Source of the DNA: Planctomycetaceae bacterium
Lineage (GTDB): Bacteria > Planctomycetota > Phycisphaerae > Phycisphaerales > SM1A02
Length of the DNA stretch: 18,805 bases
Reading direction: 5' to 3'
Assembly: GCA_027488415.1 (NCBI GenBank)
Contig: JAIYBS010000220.1
Coordinates: 1-18,805 of the forward strand
Within the stretch, counting starts at the first letter, position 1; each line of letters begins with the position of its first letter. The translations under genes and the position numbers were made by a program. The notes below the pieces were generated by a model. It saw only the letters and a list, made by a program, of their open reading frames with translations. It was not told where the DNA came from and searched no databases. Below are positions 1 through 7,196 of this stretch, piece after piece.

Positions 1-560
1 CCGCCACGAACGAGGCGCTGATGGAGCTCGGCGCCACCGTGTGCACGCCCGCCTCCCCGAGGTGCGGCTCGTGCCCGCTCTCGGCGCGGTGCGTCGCCGC
101 CGCCGCGGGCACCGCAGGTTCCATTCCCGCGCCGCGCAAGGCCGCCGCCCGCAGGACGCTGCACTGGCACGCGCTCGTCGACTGCGGCACGGACGGCGTC
201 CTCCTCGAGCGACGGCCGGACCGCGGCCTCTGGGCCGGCATGCTCCAGCCGCCGACGGTCGAGTCCGATTCGCCGCTCGGCGCGGACGAGCTCGCCGCCC
301 GCTGGGGCGTCCCGGTGCGCGAGGCGGGCGCGTTCACGCACGTCACGAGCCACCGCACCGTCGAGTTCCGCGTGTTCACCGCCGCCGAGGGGCATGCCGC
401 GTCGATCGACGGCGCCGCGCGCGTCGCGCTCGGCCGCCTCGGCGAGGTCCCCCTCTCGAATGCCGCGTGGCGCACCTTCGAGTGCGCCGGCCTTCCCGTC
501 AGGACGCCGCCCTCGGCATCGCCTGGTCGCGCTGCTCGCTCCGCGCGCTCGGGTAGCTGA
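1..560 (+). CDS. mutY: A/G-specific adenine glycosylase MutY, C-terminal part (5' end outside window)
   Basis: MutY removes adenine mispaired with 8-oxoguanine in base excision repair. Only the last part is here; the frame is open from base 3 and enters with residues ATNEALMELGATVC. Four cysteines spaced C-x6-C-x2-C-x5-C directly after that segment are the 4Fe-4S cluster ligands of MutY/EndoIII glycosylases. Downstream lies the NUDIX-like recognition domain typical of MutY, seen as GVLLERRPDRGLWAGMLQPP and then the FTHVTSHR segment that reads the oxidised guanine. The HhH motif and catalytic Asp must lie upstream of the window. The last 62 bases overlap the 3' end of the opposing HD-protein gene, and there is no room for a separate terminator. 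Family assignment is firm from the cluster spacing plus the NUDIX-like tail. Confidence 0.92.
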   Translation, partial: ATNEALMELGATVCTPASPRCGSCPLSARCVAAAAGTAGSIPAPRKAAARRTLHWHALVDCGTDGVLLERRPDRGLWAGMLQPPTVESDSPLGADELAARWGVPVREAGAFTHVTSHRTVEFRVFTAAEGHAASIDGAARVALGRLGEVPLSNAAWRTFECAGLPVRTPPSASPGRAARSARSGS

Positions 561-2805
561 TGCGTCCGTGGTAGATCGCGTTGAGGCTCTTGATCACCGA
601 GTCCTCCACCGCGCGGAGGTCGCGCAGCGTCAGCGCGCTGTCGTCGAACTGGCCGTCGACGAGGCGCTTGTGGCTGAGGTCGCGCACCAGCTGCTCGATG
701 CGGGCGGGCGTCGGCTCGCTCAGCGTCCGGCTCGCGCTCTCGACGCAGTCGCAGAGCATGAGGACCGCGGCCTCGCGCGTCTGCGGCTTCGGGCCCGGGT
801 AGCGGAAGTCGGCCTCGTTGACCTCGTCCTCGCCGGCGCGCCGCTGTGCCGCGTGGAAGAAGTACTCCATCAGCGTCGTGCCGTGGTGGGCCTCGATGAA
901 GTGCCGCACCTGGCGGGGCAGGGCGTACTCGGCCGCGAGCTCCATGCCGTCCTTCACGTGACCGACGATCACCAGCAGGCTCATCGCCGGCGACAGGCGC
1001 TCGTGGCGGTTCGTGCCGGTCTGGTTCTCCACGAAGTACTCGGGCTTGTTCATCTTGCCGACGTCGTGGTAGAGCGCGCCGACGTAGGTGAGGAGGCTGT
1101 CCGCGCCGACCGCCTCGGCGGCCGCCTCCGCGATGTTCGCCACCTGCAGCGAGTGGTTCCATGTCCCGGGCGCGCGGCGCTGCAGCTCGCGCAGGAGCGG
1201 CTGCTTCGGGTCGCGAAGCTCGGTGAGCGTGAGGCCCGTCACCACGCCGAAGGCACGCTCGATGGTCGAGAGCAGCCCGATGATGACGAAGCCCGCGAAG
1301 AACGCGGTGACCACGGCCACGAGCGCCTCGCCGAGCGAGTAGGTGATCTCCGACGCGTCGTCGAGGCCGTCGGCGACGCTCGCGATCAGGATCGACGCGC
1401 CCGCGACCGCCGCGGACACGAGCGTCGCGACCACGAGCGTGGACCGGTGCCGGACCTCGCGCAGCGAGGCGGCGAAGGCGATGCTCGACGCCAGCGTGGC
1501 GAGGAACGCGCCCGGCGGCGGCTGCAGCGCGAAGATCGCGAGCACGCCCTGGAGCAGCACCGCGAGGAGCGACACGCGCAGGCCGAAGCCGATCGTGAGG
1601 ACGCCGGAGGCGAGCAGCGAGCTGCCGAGCAGCGTGAACAGCATCGAGCGCGGGAAGATCCAGCTGATCGGCGCCGTGGCTGCGACCGGGAGCAGCGCCA
1701 GCGCGAGCACCGACGCGAGCCGGCGCCAGTCGCCGAAGATCCCGCGCTGGTGCTGGGCGAGGAGCGTGGCGGCGAGCAGTCCGAGGGCGAGCGCGAGCGC
1801 GGTGGACTCGGCGATCGCGCCGAGCCGCTCGCGCGCGCCGCGGGCCTCGGCGTAGCGGCTGCGCTCGTCCGCGGCGCGCGTCGCCTGCTCGGCGGTGAGC
1901 ACGTCGCCGGGCACGTACACGGCCTCGCCGCGGTTGTGGACCTGCACGACCGGCGCGACGGACTCGGCTGCCGCGACGGCCGCCTGCTTGGTCGCCTCGG
2001 CGTCGAGCGTGACGGTCGGCTTCGGGTCGGCGAGGATCGGCGCGATGGCGGCGCGGGCGAGCTCCATCGGGAAGCCGCTCTCCGCGGCCTCGGCGGCGAG
2101 GCGGGCCCGGAGTGCCGCCACGTCGTCGGAGCGGACCTCGATCGCGTTGCGCCCGAGCGGCGCCGAGCGCGCGCGGTCGCCGGGGATGTCCTCGCGCGGC
2201 GGCACCATCGCGATACGGCGGGCCGCAGTCGAGTACGCGTCGTACTCGCCGGAGGCGACGAGCGGCACGCCGGTCGTCAGTCGGCCGATCAGCCGGTCGG
2301 TCCAGCGCTCCCAGAGCTCCACCTCGTCGGCCTGGTCGAGCTCGCGCAGCGCGGTGAACGAGTCCTCGTCCAGCGAGTAGCGCTCGACGATCGCCGCGGG
2401 TACCTCGGCGAGCGTCGCCTTGTCGCGCACGAGGAGCGGCAGGCCGTCGATCTCGCCCTGCATGCGGCCGAGGTAGTCGGAGTTGGCGGCGAAGACCAGG
2501 GGCGCGGCCTTGCGGGCCTCCTCGCGCCGCCGCTCCGTCGAGGGTTCGTCGACGTCGCTGTACTCGAGCCGGTTGACGCGGCCGACGTCGACGCGCTGAC
2601 CCGGGTACTCGCGCGGCAGCTCGGCGCTCCAGGCCGTGAGCATCGCCGCGGCCGCGACGAAGGTCGCCACCACGAGGACCGCGCTCAGGTTGCGTTCGTC
2701 CCGGAGCCAGAGCAGGACCGGCGAGGTCTGCCTCGGAAGCTTCCGGCGGAGCCGGATCCGCCGTCCCGATCGCGCAGGGCGGCTCGATTGGAATCCGAAT
2801 GGCAT
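499..2805 (-). CDS. 7TMR-HD family membrane phosphohydrolase (PgpH-like c-di-AMP phosphodiesterase)
   Basis: This 768-residue protein has the complete PgpH/YqfF layout. There is a basic cytoplasmic N-terminus and one membrane helix around residues 40-60. A large extracytoplasmic region (about 60-320) resembles 7TMR-HDED, followed by a bundle of hydrophobic helices (about 325-530) and a C-terminal HD domain. In the HD domain I see the first His in GTWNHSLQVAN, the HD pair in YHDVGKMNKPEYF (near residue 580), then GHV, EAHHGT and LCDCVESASRT, matching the metal-binding pattern of the family. Characterised members (Listeria PgpH) hydrolyse cyclic di-AMP; that activity is inferred here. The family often neighbours ybeY and phoH. 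Here phoH is nearby but not adjacent, and ybeY is absent. The ATG at 2805 has no clear Shine-Dalgarno sequence. The 3' end overlaps mutY. Confidence 0.9.
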   Translation of the reverse strand: MPFGFQSSRPARSGRRIRLRRKLPRQTSPVLLWLRDERNLSAVLVVATFVAAAAMLTAWSAELPREYPGQRVDVGRVNRLEYSDVDEPSTERRREEARKAAPLVFAANSDYLGRMQGEIDGLPLLVRDKATLAEVPAAIVERYSLDEDSFTALRELDQADEVELWERWTDRLIGRLTTGVPLVASGEYDAYSTAARRIAMVPPREDIPGDRARSAPLGRNAIEVRSDDVAALRARLAAEAAESGFPMELARAAIAPILADPKPTVTLDAEATKQAAVAAAESVAPVVQVHNRGEAVYVPGDVLTAEQATRAADERSRYAEARGARERLGAIAESTALALALGLLAATLLAQHQRGIFGDWRRLASVLALALLPVAATAPISWIFPRSMLFTLLGSSLLASGVLTIGFGLRVSLLAVLLQGVLAIFALQPPPGAFLATLASSIAFAASLREVRHRSTLVVATLVSAAVAGASILIASVADGLDDASEITYSLGEALVAVVTAFFAGFVIIGLLSTIERAFGVVTGLTLTELRDPKQPLLRELQRRAPGTWNHSLQVANIAEAAAEAVGADSLLTYVGALYHDVGKMNKPEYFVENQTGTNRHERLSPAMSLLVIVGHVKDGMELAAEYALPRQVRHFIEAHHGTTLMEYFFHAAQRRAGEDEVNEADFRYPGPKPQTREAAVLMLCDCVESASRTLSEPTPARIEQLVRDLSHKRLVDGQFDDSALTLRDLRAVEDSVIKSLNAIYHGRISYPSARSEQRDQAMPRAAS

Positions 2806-2842
2806 GGCGGTGGATCTGCCCCGGAAATCCCGGGGTCAAACG

Positions 2843-2848
2843 AGTCTA
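2843..2848 (-). promoter_or_regulatory. Possible -10 box for the HD-protein gene
   Basis: The minus strand reads GATAGACT here, giving a TAnnnT hexamer (TAGACT) 37 nt before the ATG. No convincing -35 box is seen. The intervening leader can fold a small hairpin (2819-2824 with 2830-2835). Weak evidence. Confidence 0.3.
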
Positions 2849-2872
2849 TCGGTCCGTTGCGCCATCCCCCGA

Positions 2873-2878
2873 TACCAT
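2873..2878 (+). promoter_or_regulatory. -10 box close to the start of the 176-aa lipoprotein gene (leaderless candidate)
   Basis: TACCAT, preceded by GA, ends 7 nt before the ATG at 2886. There is no Shine-Dalgarno sequence. Transcription from this box would start at or next to the A of the start codon. The same arrangement recurs at five other starts in the window. Confidence 0.5.
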
Positions 2879-2885
2879 CCCGCGC

Positions 2886-3416
2886 ATGTCGACCCGCGCC
2901 GCCGGAGTCCAACCTTTGGGCTGTTTTTATCGGGTAGCGGCCCTCGGTGCGCTCCCGCTGGCCTGCGTCTGCGCGTGCTCGCAGCCGGACGCCGCGCGCT
3001 CCGACGTCCGAGGTCCCGGCGACCAGTTCGACCCAGGCGTCGTCCTCGAGGGCGACCGGGCCCGCGCCGCGGAGCAGGGCATGCTCGCGGCGGCCGAGGG
3101 ATACCGCCCGCGCCCGCTCGTGCCCGCAGCCGACGGCGTGCGCTGGGGCGATGTCCCGATGGCGATCCGCAACGTGGCGGACACCTCGTTCGTCGGGGTG
3201 CGGTCGGTCGACACCTCGGCGGACCGCATCGTGGCCAACACGGTGCTCGTGGACGGCCAGCGCGGCACCGTCGCCGCGATCCGCGACGAGGCGGGAACGA
3301 TCACCTTCGAGTGCCGCCTGTCGACCTTCCCCGACGCGAAGCGCGACGGCGCGTTCGACGCCGCGGTCCGCAAGGAGCTGCTGCGCCTCGGGGCCGTCCG
3401 CCGTCCCCAGCCCTGA
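2886..3416 (+). CDS. Putative lipoprotein of unknown function
   Basis: I do not recognise this 176-residue protein. Residues 1-31 look like an export signal: a short basic start, a hydrophobic stretch (VAALGALPLACVCAC), then polar sequence. Cys27 or Cys31 could be the lipidated residue, but neither lipobox (PLAC or VCAC) is ideal. The mature part has a glycine/aspartate-rich linker (to about 60), a helical stretch, and a compact region about 95-168 with alternating beta-like segments (NVADTSFVGVRSVD, RIVANTVLVDGQRGTV, GTITFECRLSTFPD). The ATG at 2886 is chosen over an in-frame upstream ATG at 2799, which would overlap the divergent HD-protein gene and put the signal peptide internally. A -10 box lies 7 nt upstream. 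The gene stands alone between a divergent gene and a convergent one. The function is unknown. Confidence 0.75.
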   Translation: MSTRAAGVQPLGCFYRVAALGALPLACVCACSQPDAARSDVRGPGDQFDPGVVLEGDRARAAEQGMLAAAEGYRPRPLVPAADGVRWGDVPMAIRNVADTSFVGVRSVDTSADRIVANTVLVDGQRGTVAAIRDEAGTITFECRLSTFPDAKRDGAFDAAVRKELLRLGAVRRPQP

Positions 3417-3442
3417 GCCTGCCGCCGCGGTTCGTCGCCCGC

Positions 3443-3459
3443 CCGCGCCTCAGGCGCGG
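3443..3459. terminator. Small hairpin spanning the gatA stop codon between convergent genes
   Basis: CCGCGCC (3443-3449) and GGCGCGG (3453-3459) form a 7-bp G+C stem whose 3-nt loop is the gatA stop codon itself. It sits 27 bp after the lipoprotein stop codon and has no T tract on either strand. A bidirectional terminator role is possible but weakly supported. Confidence 0.3.
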
Positions 3460-4937
3460 ACCACGGGCGCGTGCGCCGCGTTCACCGGCGCGAGCGCGCG
3501 CTCGAGCATCCGCGCGGCACGGAAGAGTCGCTCCTCCTCGAACGCGTTCGCCTGCAGCTGGATGCCGACGGGGAGCCGCTTGCCGTCGCGCACCGCCGTG
3601 CCCGCGGGCAGCGAGATGCCGCAGATCCCCGCGATGTTCGTGTTCACGGTGTAGACGTCGCACAGGTACATCGCGAGCGGGTCCGCGTTCGCGCCGAAGC
3701 CGAACGCCGGGGTCGGCGCGGTGGGCCCGAGCAGCACGTCGCAGGACGCGAACGCGCGGTCGAACTCCTCCTTGATCCGCCGGCGCACCTGGAGCGCGCG
3801 CTTGTAGTACGCGTCGTAGTAGCCGCTCGACAGCATGTAGGTGCCGAGCATGATGCGCCGCTGCACCTCGGGGCCGAAGCCCTCGCTTCGGCTTCGCGCG
3901 TACAGCGTGAACAGGTCCTCGCCCGGCTTCAGCTGCGCGCGGTGCCCGTAGCGGATGCCGTCGTAGCGCGCGAGGTTGCTCGAGGCCTCCGCCGGCGCGA
4001 TCACGTAGTAGGTGCTGATGCCCACGTCCGTGAGCGGCAGGTCGGCGTCGACGATCGTCGCGCCCATCGCGCGGTACGCGTCCGCGGCCGCCTGGACCGC
4101 GGCGTTCACCTCGGGGTCGTTGGCGTCGCTCACGTACTGCCGCGGGATGCCCACGCGCAGGCCCTCGAGCGGGCGCTCCACCGTCGCTGCGAGCGCGGTC
4201 GGCGGCAGGTCCGCGGTCGTGCTGTCGTGCTCGTCGACGCCGCTCATCGCGTCGAGGAGGAGCGCGGCGTCACGGACGCTGCGCGTCATCGGGCCGATCT
4301 GGTCGAGGCTCGAGCCGAACGCCACGAGCCCCCAGCGGCTGATGCGGCCGTAGGTGGGCTTGAGGCCGACGATCCCCGTGAACGAGGCGGGCTGGCGGAT
4401 CGAGCCGCCGGTGTCGCTGCCGATGGCGGCGGCGCAGAGGCCTGCGGCGACCGCGGCAGCGCTGCCGGCGCTGCTTCCGCCGGGAACGCGCGTCGGATCC
4501 CAGGGGTTCCGCACCGGGCCCCACTTGCAGTGCTCGCCCGACGAACCCATCGCGAACTCGTCGAGATTCGTCTTTCCGACGACGATCGCGCCGGCGGCGA
4601 CCAGCCGCTCGACCGCGGTCGCGTCGAACGGGGATCGGTAGCTCTCGAGCATCCGGCTCGAGCAGGTCGTGCGCCCGAGCCGCGTCGCGACGTTGTCCTT
4701 CACCGCGATCGGCACCCCCGCGAGCGGCGGCAGGGGGCGGCCGGCCCTCGCGTCCTCGTCGACCTTGCGCGCGGCGGCGATCGCGTGCTCGCGGAACGTC
4801 TCGTGGTAGGCGTTCAGGAGCGGGTTGTGCCGGTCCGCGGCGTCGAGCATCGCCGCGCAGGTCCGCTCGGCGCCGAGGGCGCCGCTCGCGATCCCGTCGC
4901 GGATCGCGGTCAGGTCGATCGTCGGGGAGTCCTGCAC
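3450..4937 (-). CDS. gatA: Aspartyl/glutamyl-tRNA amidotransferase subunit A
   Basis: This is the glutaminase subunit of the GatCAB amidotransferase, which converts Glu-tRNA(Gln) and/or Asp-tRNA(Asn) to the amidated forms. The 495-residue product is normal length and has the amidase-signature fold. The Lys-Ser-Ser catalytic triad is visible as Lys80 (GVPIAVKDN), Ser155 (PGGSSAGSAAAVAAG) and nucleophile Ser179 (GSDTGGSIRQPAS). Further family hallmarks are FAMGSSGEH, GLKPTYGRISRWGL and LPVGIQLQ near the C-terminus. The start is a GTG one base after the gatC stop codon. A GGAGGG Shine-Dalgarno sequence 8 nt upstream lies in the end of gatC, so the two genes are coupled. An upstream ATG in frame would lie inside gatC and is rejected. 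gatB must be elsewhere. Confidence 0.96.
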   Translation of the reverse strand: MQDSPTIDLTAIRDGIASGALGAERTCAAMLDAADRHNPLLNAYHETFREHAIAAARKVDEDARAGRPLPPLAGVPIAVKDNVATRLGRTTCSSRMLESYRSPFDATAVERLVAAGAIVVGKTNLDEFAMGSSGEHCKWGPVRNPWDPTRVPGGSSAGSAAAVAAGLCAAAIGSDTGGSIRQPASFTGIVGLKPTYGRISRWGLVAFGSSLDQIGPMTRSVRDAALLLDAMSGVDEHDSTTADLPPTALAATVERPLEGLRVGIPRQYVSDANDPEVNAAVQAAADAYRAMGATIVDADLPLTDVGISTYYVIAPAEASSNLARYDGIRYGHRAQLKPGEDLFTLYARSRSEGFGPEVQRRIMLGTYMLSSGYYDAYYKRALQVRRRIKEEFDRAFASCDVLLGPTAPTPAFGFGANADPLAMYLCDVYTVNTNIAGICGISLPAGTAVRDGKRLPVGIQLQANAFEEERLFRAARMLERALAPVNAAHAPVVRA

Positions 4938-4938
4938 G

Positions 4939-5256
4939 TCAGTCGCCCTCCGCGAGGACCTTCGGGACCGCGAGGAACCGGCCCTCGACGGCCGGCGCGT
5001 TGCGCAGCACGTCCTCGATCGGGAGGCCGTCGACCGGCACGTCGTCGGCAAGGCGGTTGAAGCTCTCGAACGGGTGCGCCATCGGCTCGGCGCCCGCGAT
5101 GTCGACGGCGTCGAGCTTCGCGATGTGCTTCAGCACCGCGGCAAGCTGCGTGCGGTACTCCTCGACCCGACCGGCGGGAACCTCGAGGCGCGCGAGCTTG
5201 GCGACGTGCGCCACCTGCGCCGCGGTCAGCGAGCCGCTTGACTGTTCGTTCGACAT
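4939..5256 (-). CDS. gatC: Aspartyl/glutamyl-tRNA amidotransferase subunit C
   Basis: GatC is the small structural subunit that wraps around GatA and GatB. The 105-residue product has the usual N-terminal helix (LTAAQVAHVAKLARLEVP), the helical stretch EEYRTQLAAVLKHIAKLDAV and the C-terminal segment RNAPAVEGRFLAVPKVL that docks on the partners. The length is normal (95-110). The ATG at 5256 is chosen because the family domain begins about ten residues in, and a TACACT -10 box lies 7 nt upstream. It is the first gene of a gatC-gatA unit and diverges from the ROK kinase gene across 39 bp. A longer open frame upstream runs antisense through the kinase and is not part of the gene. Confidence 0.95.
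   Translation of the reverse strand: MSNEQSSGSLTAAQVAHVAKLARLEVPAGRVEEYRTQLAAVLKHIAKLDAVDIAGAEPMAHPFESFNRLADDVPVDGLPIEDVLRNAPAVEGRFLAVPKVLAEGD
4946..4951 (-). promoter_or_regulatory. Ribosome binding site of gatA
   Basis: GGAGGG on the minus strand, 8 nt before the GTG, inside the last codons of gatC. It decides the GTG start. Confidence 0.8.
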
Positions 5257-5263
5257 CGAGGGA

Positions 5264-5269
5264 AGTGTA
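5264..5269 (-). promoter_or_regulatory. -10 box 7 nt before gatC (leaderless candidate)
   Basis: TACACT on the minus strand, 7 nt before the ATG, no Shine-Dalgarno. It lies only 11 bp from the opposing -10 box of the kinase gene, so two RNA polymerases could hardly bind together. Confidence 0.5.
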
Positions 5270-5280
5270 CGGAACCCGGC

Positions 5281-5286
5281 TATCTT
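5281..5286 (+). promoter_or_regulatory. -10 box 9 nt before the ROK kinase gene (leaderless candidate)
   Basis: TATCTT, preceded by GC (GCTATCTT), 9 nt before the ATG at 5296. There is no Shine-Dalgarno in the expected window. The GCTAnnnT shape also occurs before nif3, acpP and rpsL. Confidence 0.55.
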
Positions 5287-5295
5287 GTCCGCGCC

Positions 5296-6276
5296 ATGGC
5301 AAAGAGCGAATTCGCGATCGGCATCGACCTCGGCGGCACCAACATGAGCGTCGGCATCGTCGACCGCCGCGGGCGCATCCTCGGCCGCGCGAAGAAGAAG
5401 ACGAAGGCGCACGAGGGCAGGGACACGGTCGTCGACCGGCTGGTCTCCGCGATGGAGGCCGCGTGCGAGGACGCGAAGGTCGGCATGGGCGACGTCCGCA
5501 CCGTCGGCATCGGCGCGCCGGGGCCGGTCGACTACGAGCGCGGGGTCGTGATCACCGCGGGCAACCTCGGCTGGAAGAACGTCCCCCTCGCGGACATCCT
5601 GCGCAAGCGCACCGGCGTGCCCGTGTGCGTCGACAACGACGCGAACGTCGCCGCGTGGGGCGAGGCGACCGTCGGCGCGGGCGAGGGCGCCGACTCGCTG
5701 CTCGCCGTGTGGGTGGGCACCGGCGTCGGGGCGGGCATCGTCATCAACCGCGGGGTCTGGCGCGGCGACCTCTGGACCGCCGGCGAGATCGGGCACCTGA
5801 TCTCGTATCCGAACGGGCAGCCCGGCAGCCGGAAGATCGAGGAGTTCTGCAGCCGCACCGGGATGGTGCGGTCGCTGACGACGCTCGCTGGCCTGCACCC
5901 CGACTCGCTGTTCCACAAGGCCCTCGCGAAGCACCAGGCCGACGGCAAGGGCGGGCCGCTCGGCAGCGGCGCGCTCGCGTCCTGCTACGAGGCGGGCGAC
6001 GCGCTCGTGTGCGACGTCGTCAACTCGGCGGCCGACCTGCTGGGCACGTCGATCGCCAACTGGATCACGATGATGTCGATGCGCACCGTCGTCCTCGGCG
6101 GCGGCGTGACGGAGGCGCTCGGCAAGCCCTACCTCGAGCGCGTCGAGGCGGCGGTGAGGGCGGCGGTCTTCCCGTCGGCGCTCGCGCCCAAGGTCAGCCT
6201 GCGCATGACGAAGCTGAAGGACGACGCGGGCGTGCTGGGCGCCGCGATGCTGGCGTGGGACGCGCTGGGCGAGTGA
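5296..6276 (+). CDS. ROK-family sugar kinase (glucokinase-like), lacking the zinc motif
   Basis: The 326-residue product has the ROK/ASKHA fold. A phosphate-1 loop (IGIDLGGTNMSVGIVD) lies at residues 8-23, and catalytic Asp115 is in VDNDANVAAWGEA. The phosphate-2 region is VGTGVGAGIVI, and the sugar-binding AGEIGH is at 162-167. A C-terminal adenosine motif is seen in VVLGGGVTEAL. It would phosphorylate glucose or a related hexose or amino sugar with ATP; the substrate cannot be read from sequence. Unusually, the CxCGxxGC zinc cluster that follows the GH in most ROK proteins is missing: only Cys185 lies in the corresponding stretch. The start is supported by a -10 box 9 nt upstream and by the fold beginning at residue 5. 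It converges on the BI-1 family gene. Confidence 0.88.
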   Translation: MAKSEFAIGIDLGGTNMSVGIVDRRGRILGRAKKKTKAHEGRDTVVDRLVSAMEAACEDAKVGMGDVRTVGIGAPGPVDYERGVVITAGNLGWKNVPLADILRKRTGVPVCVDNDANVAAWGEATVGAGEGADSLLAVWVGTGVGAGIVINRGVWRGDLWTAGEIGHLISYPNGQPGSRKIEEFCSRTGMVRSLTTLAGLHPDSLFHKALAKHQADGKGGPLGSGALASCYEAGDALVCDVVNSAADLLGTSIANWITMMSMRTVVLGGGVTEALGKPYLERVEAAVRAAVFPSALAPKVSLRMTKLKDDAGVLGAAMLAWDALGE

Positions 6277-6290
6277 GGCTGGGGCCGGGA

Positions 6291-6309
6291 AACGGAGCCC
6301 GGCTCCGTT
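6291..6309. terminator. Hairpin between convergent ROK kinase and BI-1-family genes
   Basis: AACGGAGCC (6291-6299) is followed by its exact reverse complement GGCTCCGTT (6301-6309) with one base between. In practice this is a 7-8 bp stem with a small loop. It sits 14 bp after the kinase stop and 13 bp beyond the BI-1-family stop. AA/TT at the stem base gives only a short U run, but the position suits a bidirectional terminator. Confidence 0.6.
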
Positions 6310-6322
6310 CTCCGGCGCGAGG

Positions 6323-7135
6323 TCACTTTCGCTCGTTGGCCATCATCGCCATGCGGAAGGCGAGCTTCAGGGCCTCGAGGTAGATCCAGACCAGCGTGAC
6401 CATCAGGCCGTAGGCGAAGTACCACTCGTACTCCTTGCCGACGCGCGTGGCCACGGCGTTCTCGACCTGCTGGAAGTCGACGACGAGCCACAGCGAGGCG
6501 ATCACGAGGATCGCGCCGTTGATGGCGACGCCGATCCAGGCGCCCTTGCCGCCCTGCATCGCGCTCTGCAGGCCGAGACCCGGGATGTCGATGCTGAAGA
6601 AGCCGAGGACGAACTGCGCCAGGTACAGCAGCCCGATGCCGATCGTGAGCGTCGAGAGCACGGCGACGAAGGTGCCGGTCGGCTTGATGAGGCCGGCGCG
6701 GTAGACGATCAGCATCGCGGCGGTGATCGCGAGCGTGATCACGAACGCCTGCAGGCCGAGCCCGCCGAAGGCGGTGACGCCGCGGCTCGCGAGGATCGAG
6801 TCGAGGAGCAGCGCCATGACGCCCATCGTCGCGCCCTGGGTGACGCTGTAGAGCGGGGCCGCCCACACCGCGCGCTGCGGCTTGCGCCAGAGGGCGAAGA
6901 AGCAGACGAGGCTCGCCACGAAGCCGGCGATGAAGATGCCCCAGATCGCGCCCTGGCCGACCGCGCGCACGAGCGCCGCGCCGCCGATGCCGCCGGCGAC
7001 CGCGAGCGACGCGGCGAACACGGTCTTCTGGGCGACGCCCGCGACGGTGGCCGCCTGCGCCACCGGGCGCGCGTGCGAGGAGGCGATCAGGGTCTCGTCG
7101 GCGATGACGGGGTTCGAGGAACGGAGGTCGAGCAT
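6323..7135 (-). CDS. Bax inhibitor-1 / YccA-type integral membrane protein
   Basis: The 270-residue protein has a polar N-terminal tail (about 1-35) and then seven hydrophobic segments, the pattern of the BI-1/YccA/YetJ family (TMBIM proteins; YetJ is a pH-gated calcium leak channel). Characteristic stretches are YSVTQGATMGVMALLLDS, FVITLAITAAMLIVYRAGLI and the C-terminal YEWYFAYGLMVTLVWIYLEAL, with acidic residues in the last helices where the family has its Asp pair or Glu. Substrate and physiology are not known from sequence. The ATG at 7135 is supported by a TACAAT box 8 nt upstream. The strong phoH hairpin ends directly before that box, so the gene is probably transcribed on its own. Confidence 0.85.
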   Translation of the reverse strand: MLDLRSSNPVIADETLIASSHARPVAQAATVAGVAQKTVFAASLAVAGGIGGAALVRAVGQGAIWGIFIAGFVASLVCFFALWRKPQRAVWAAPLYSVTQGATMGVMALLLDSILASRGVTAFGGLGLQAFVITLAITAAMLIVYRAGLIKPTGTFVAVLSTLTIGIGLLYLAQFVLGFFSIDIPGLGLQSAMQGGKGAWIGVAINGAILVIASLWLVVDFQQVENAVATRVGKEYEWYFAYGLMVTLVWIYLEALKLAFRMAMMANERK

Positions 7136-7143
7136 GGGGCGGG

Positions 7144-7149
7144 ATTGTA
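7144..7149 (-). promoter_or_regulatory. -10 box 8 nt before the BI-1-family gene (leaderless candidate)
   Basis: TACAAT on the minus strand, one mismatch from the TATAAT consensus, 8 nt before the ATG and immediately after the base of the phoH terminator stem. There is no Shine-Dalgarno; the spacer is C-rich. Confidence 0.6.
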
Positions 7150-7190
7150 GGCGGAAAATGCGCCGGGCATCGCCCGGCGCATTTTCCGCC
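7150..7190 (-). terminator. phoH terminator, perfect 19-bp hairpin
   Basis: Bases 7150-7168 and 7172-7190 are exact reverse complements around a 3-nt loop. The structure starts 6 bp after the phoH stop codon. The AAAA/TTTT run sits inside the stem rather than as a trailing U tract, so termination may depend on stem strength or on Rho. Confidence 0.8.
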
Positions 7191-7196
7191 GTCCCG

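Noticed and set aside
394..2937. An 847-codon plus-strand open frame
   Set aside because: It is antisense to the HD-domain gene, whose motifs are unambiguous. The product is low-complexity Arg/Glu/Ala.
3471..5060. A 529-codon plus-strand open frame
   Set aside because: Antisense to gatA, with compositional bias only.
4939..5934. A 331-codon frame extending gatC
   Set aside because: The extra part is antisense to the ROK kinase. GatC is complete from 5256 at 105 residues.
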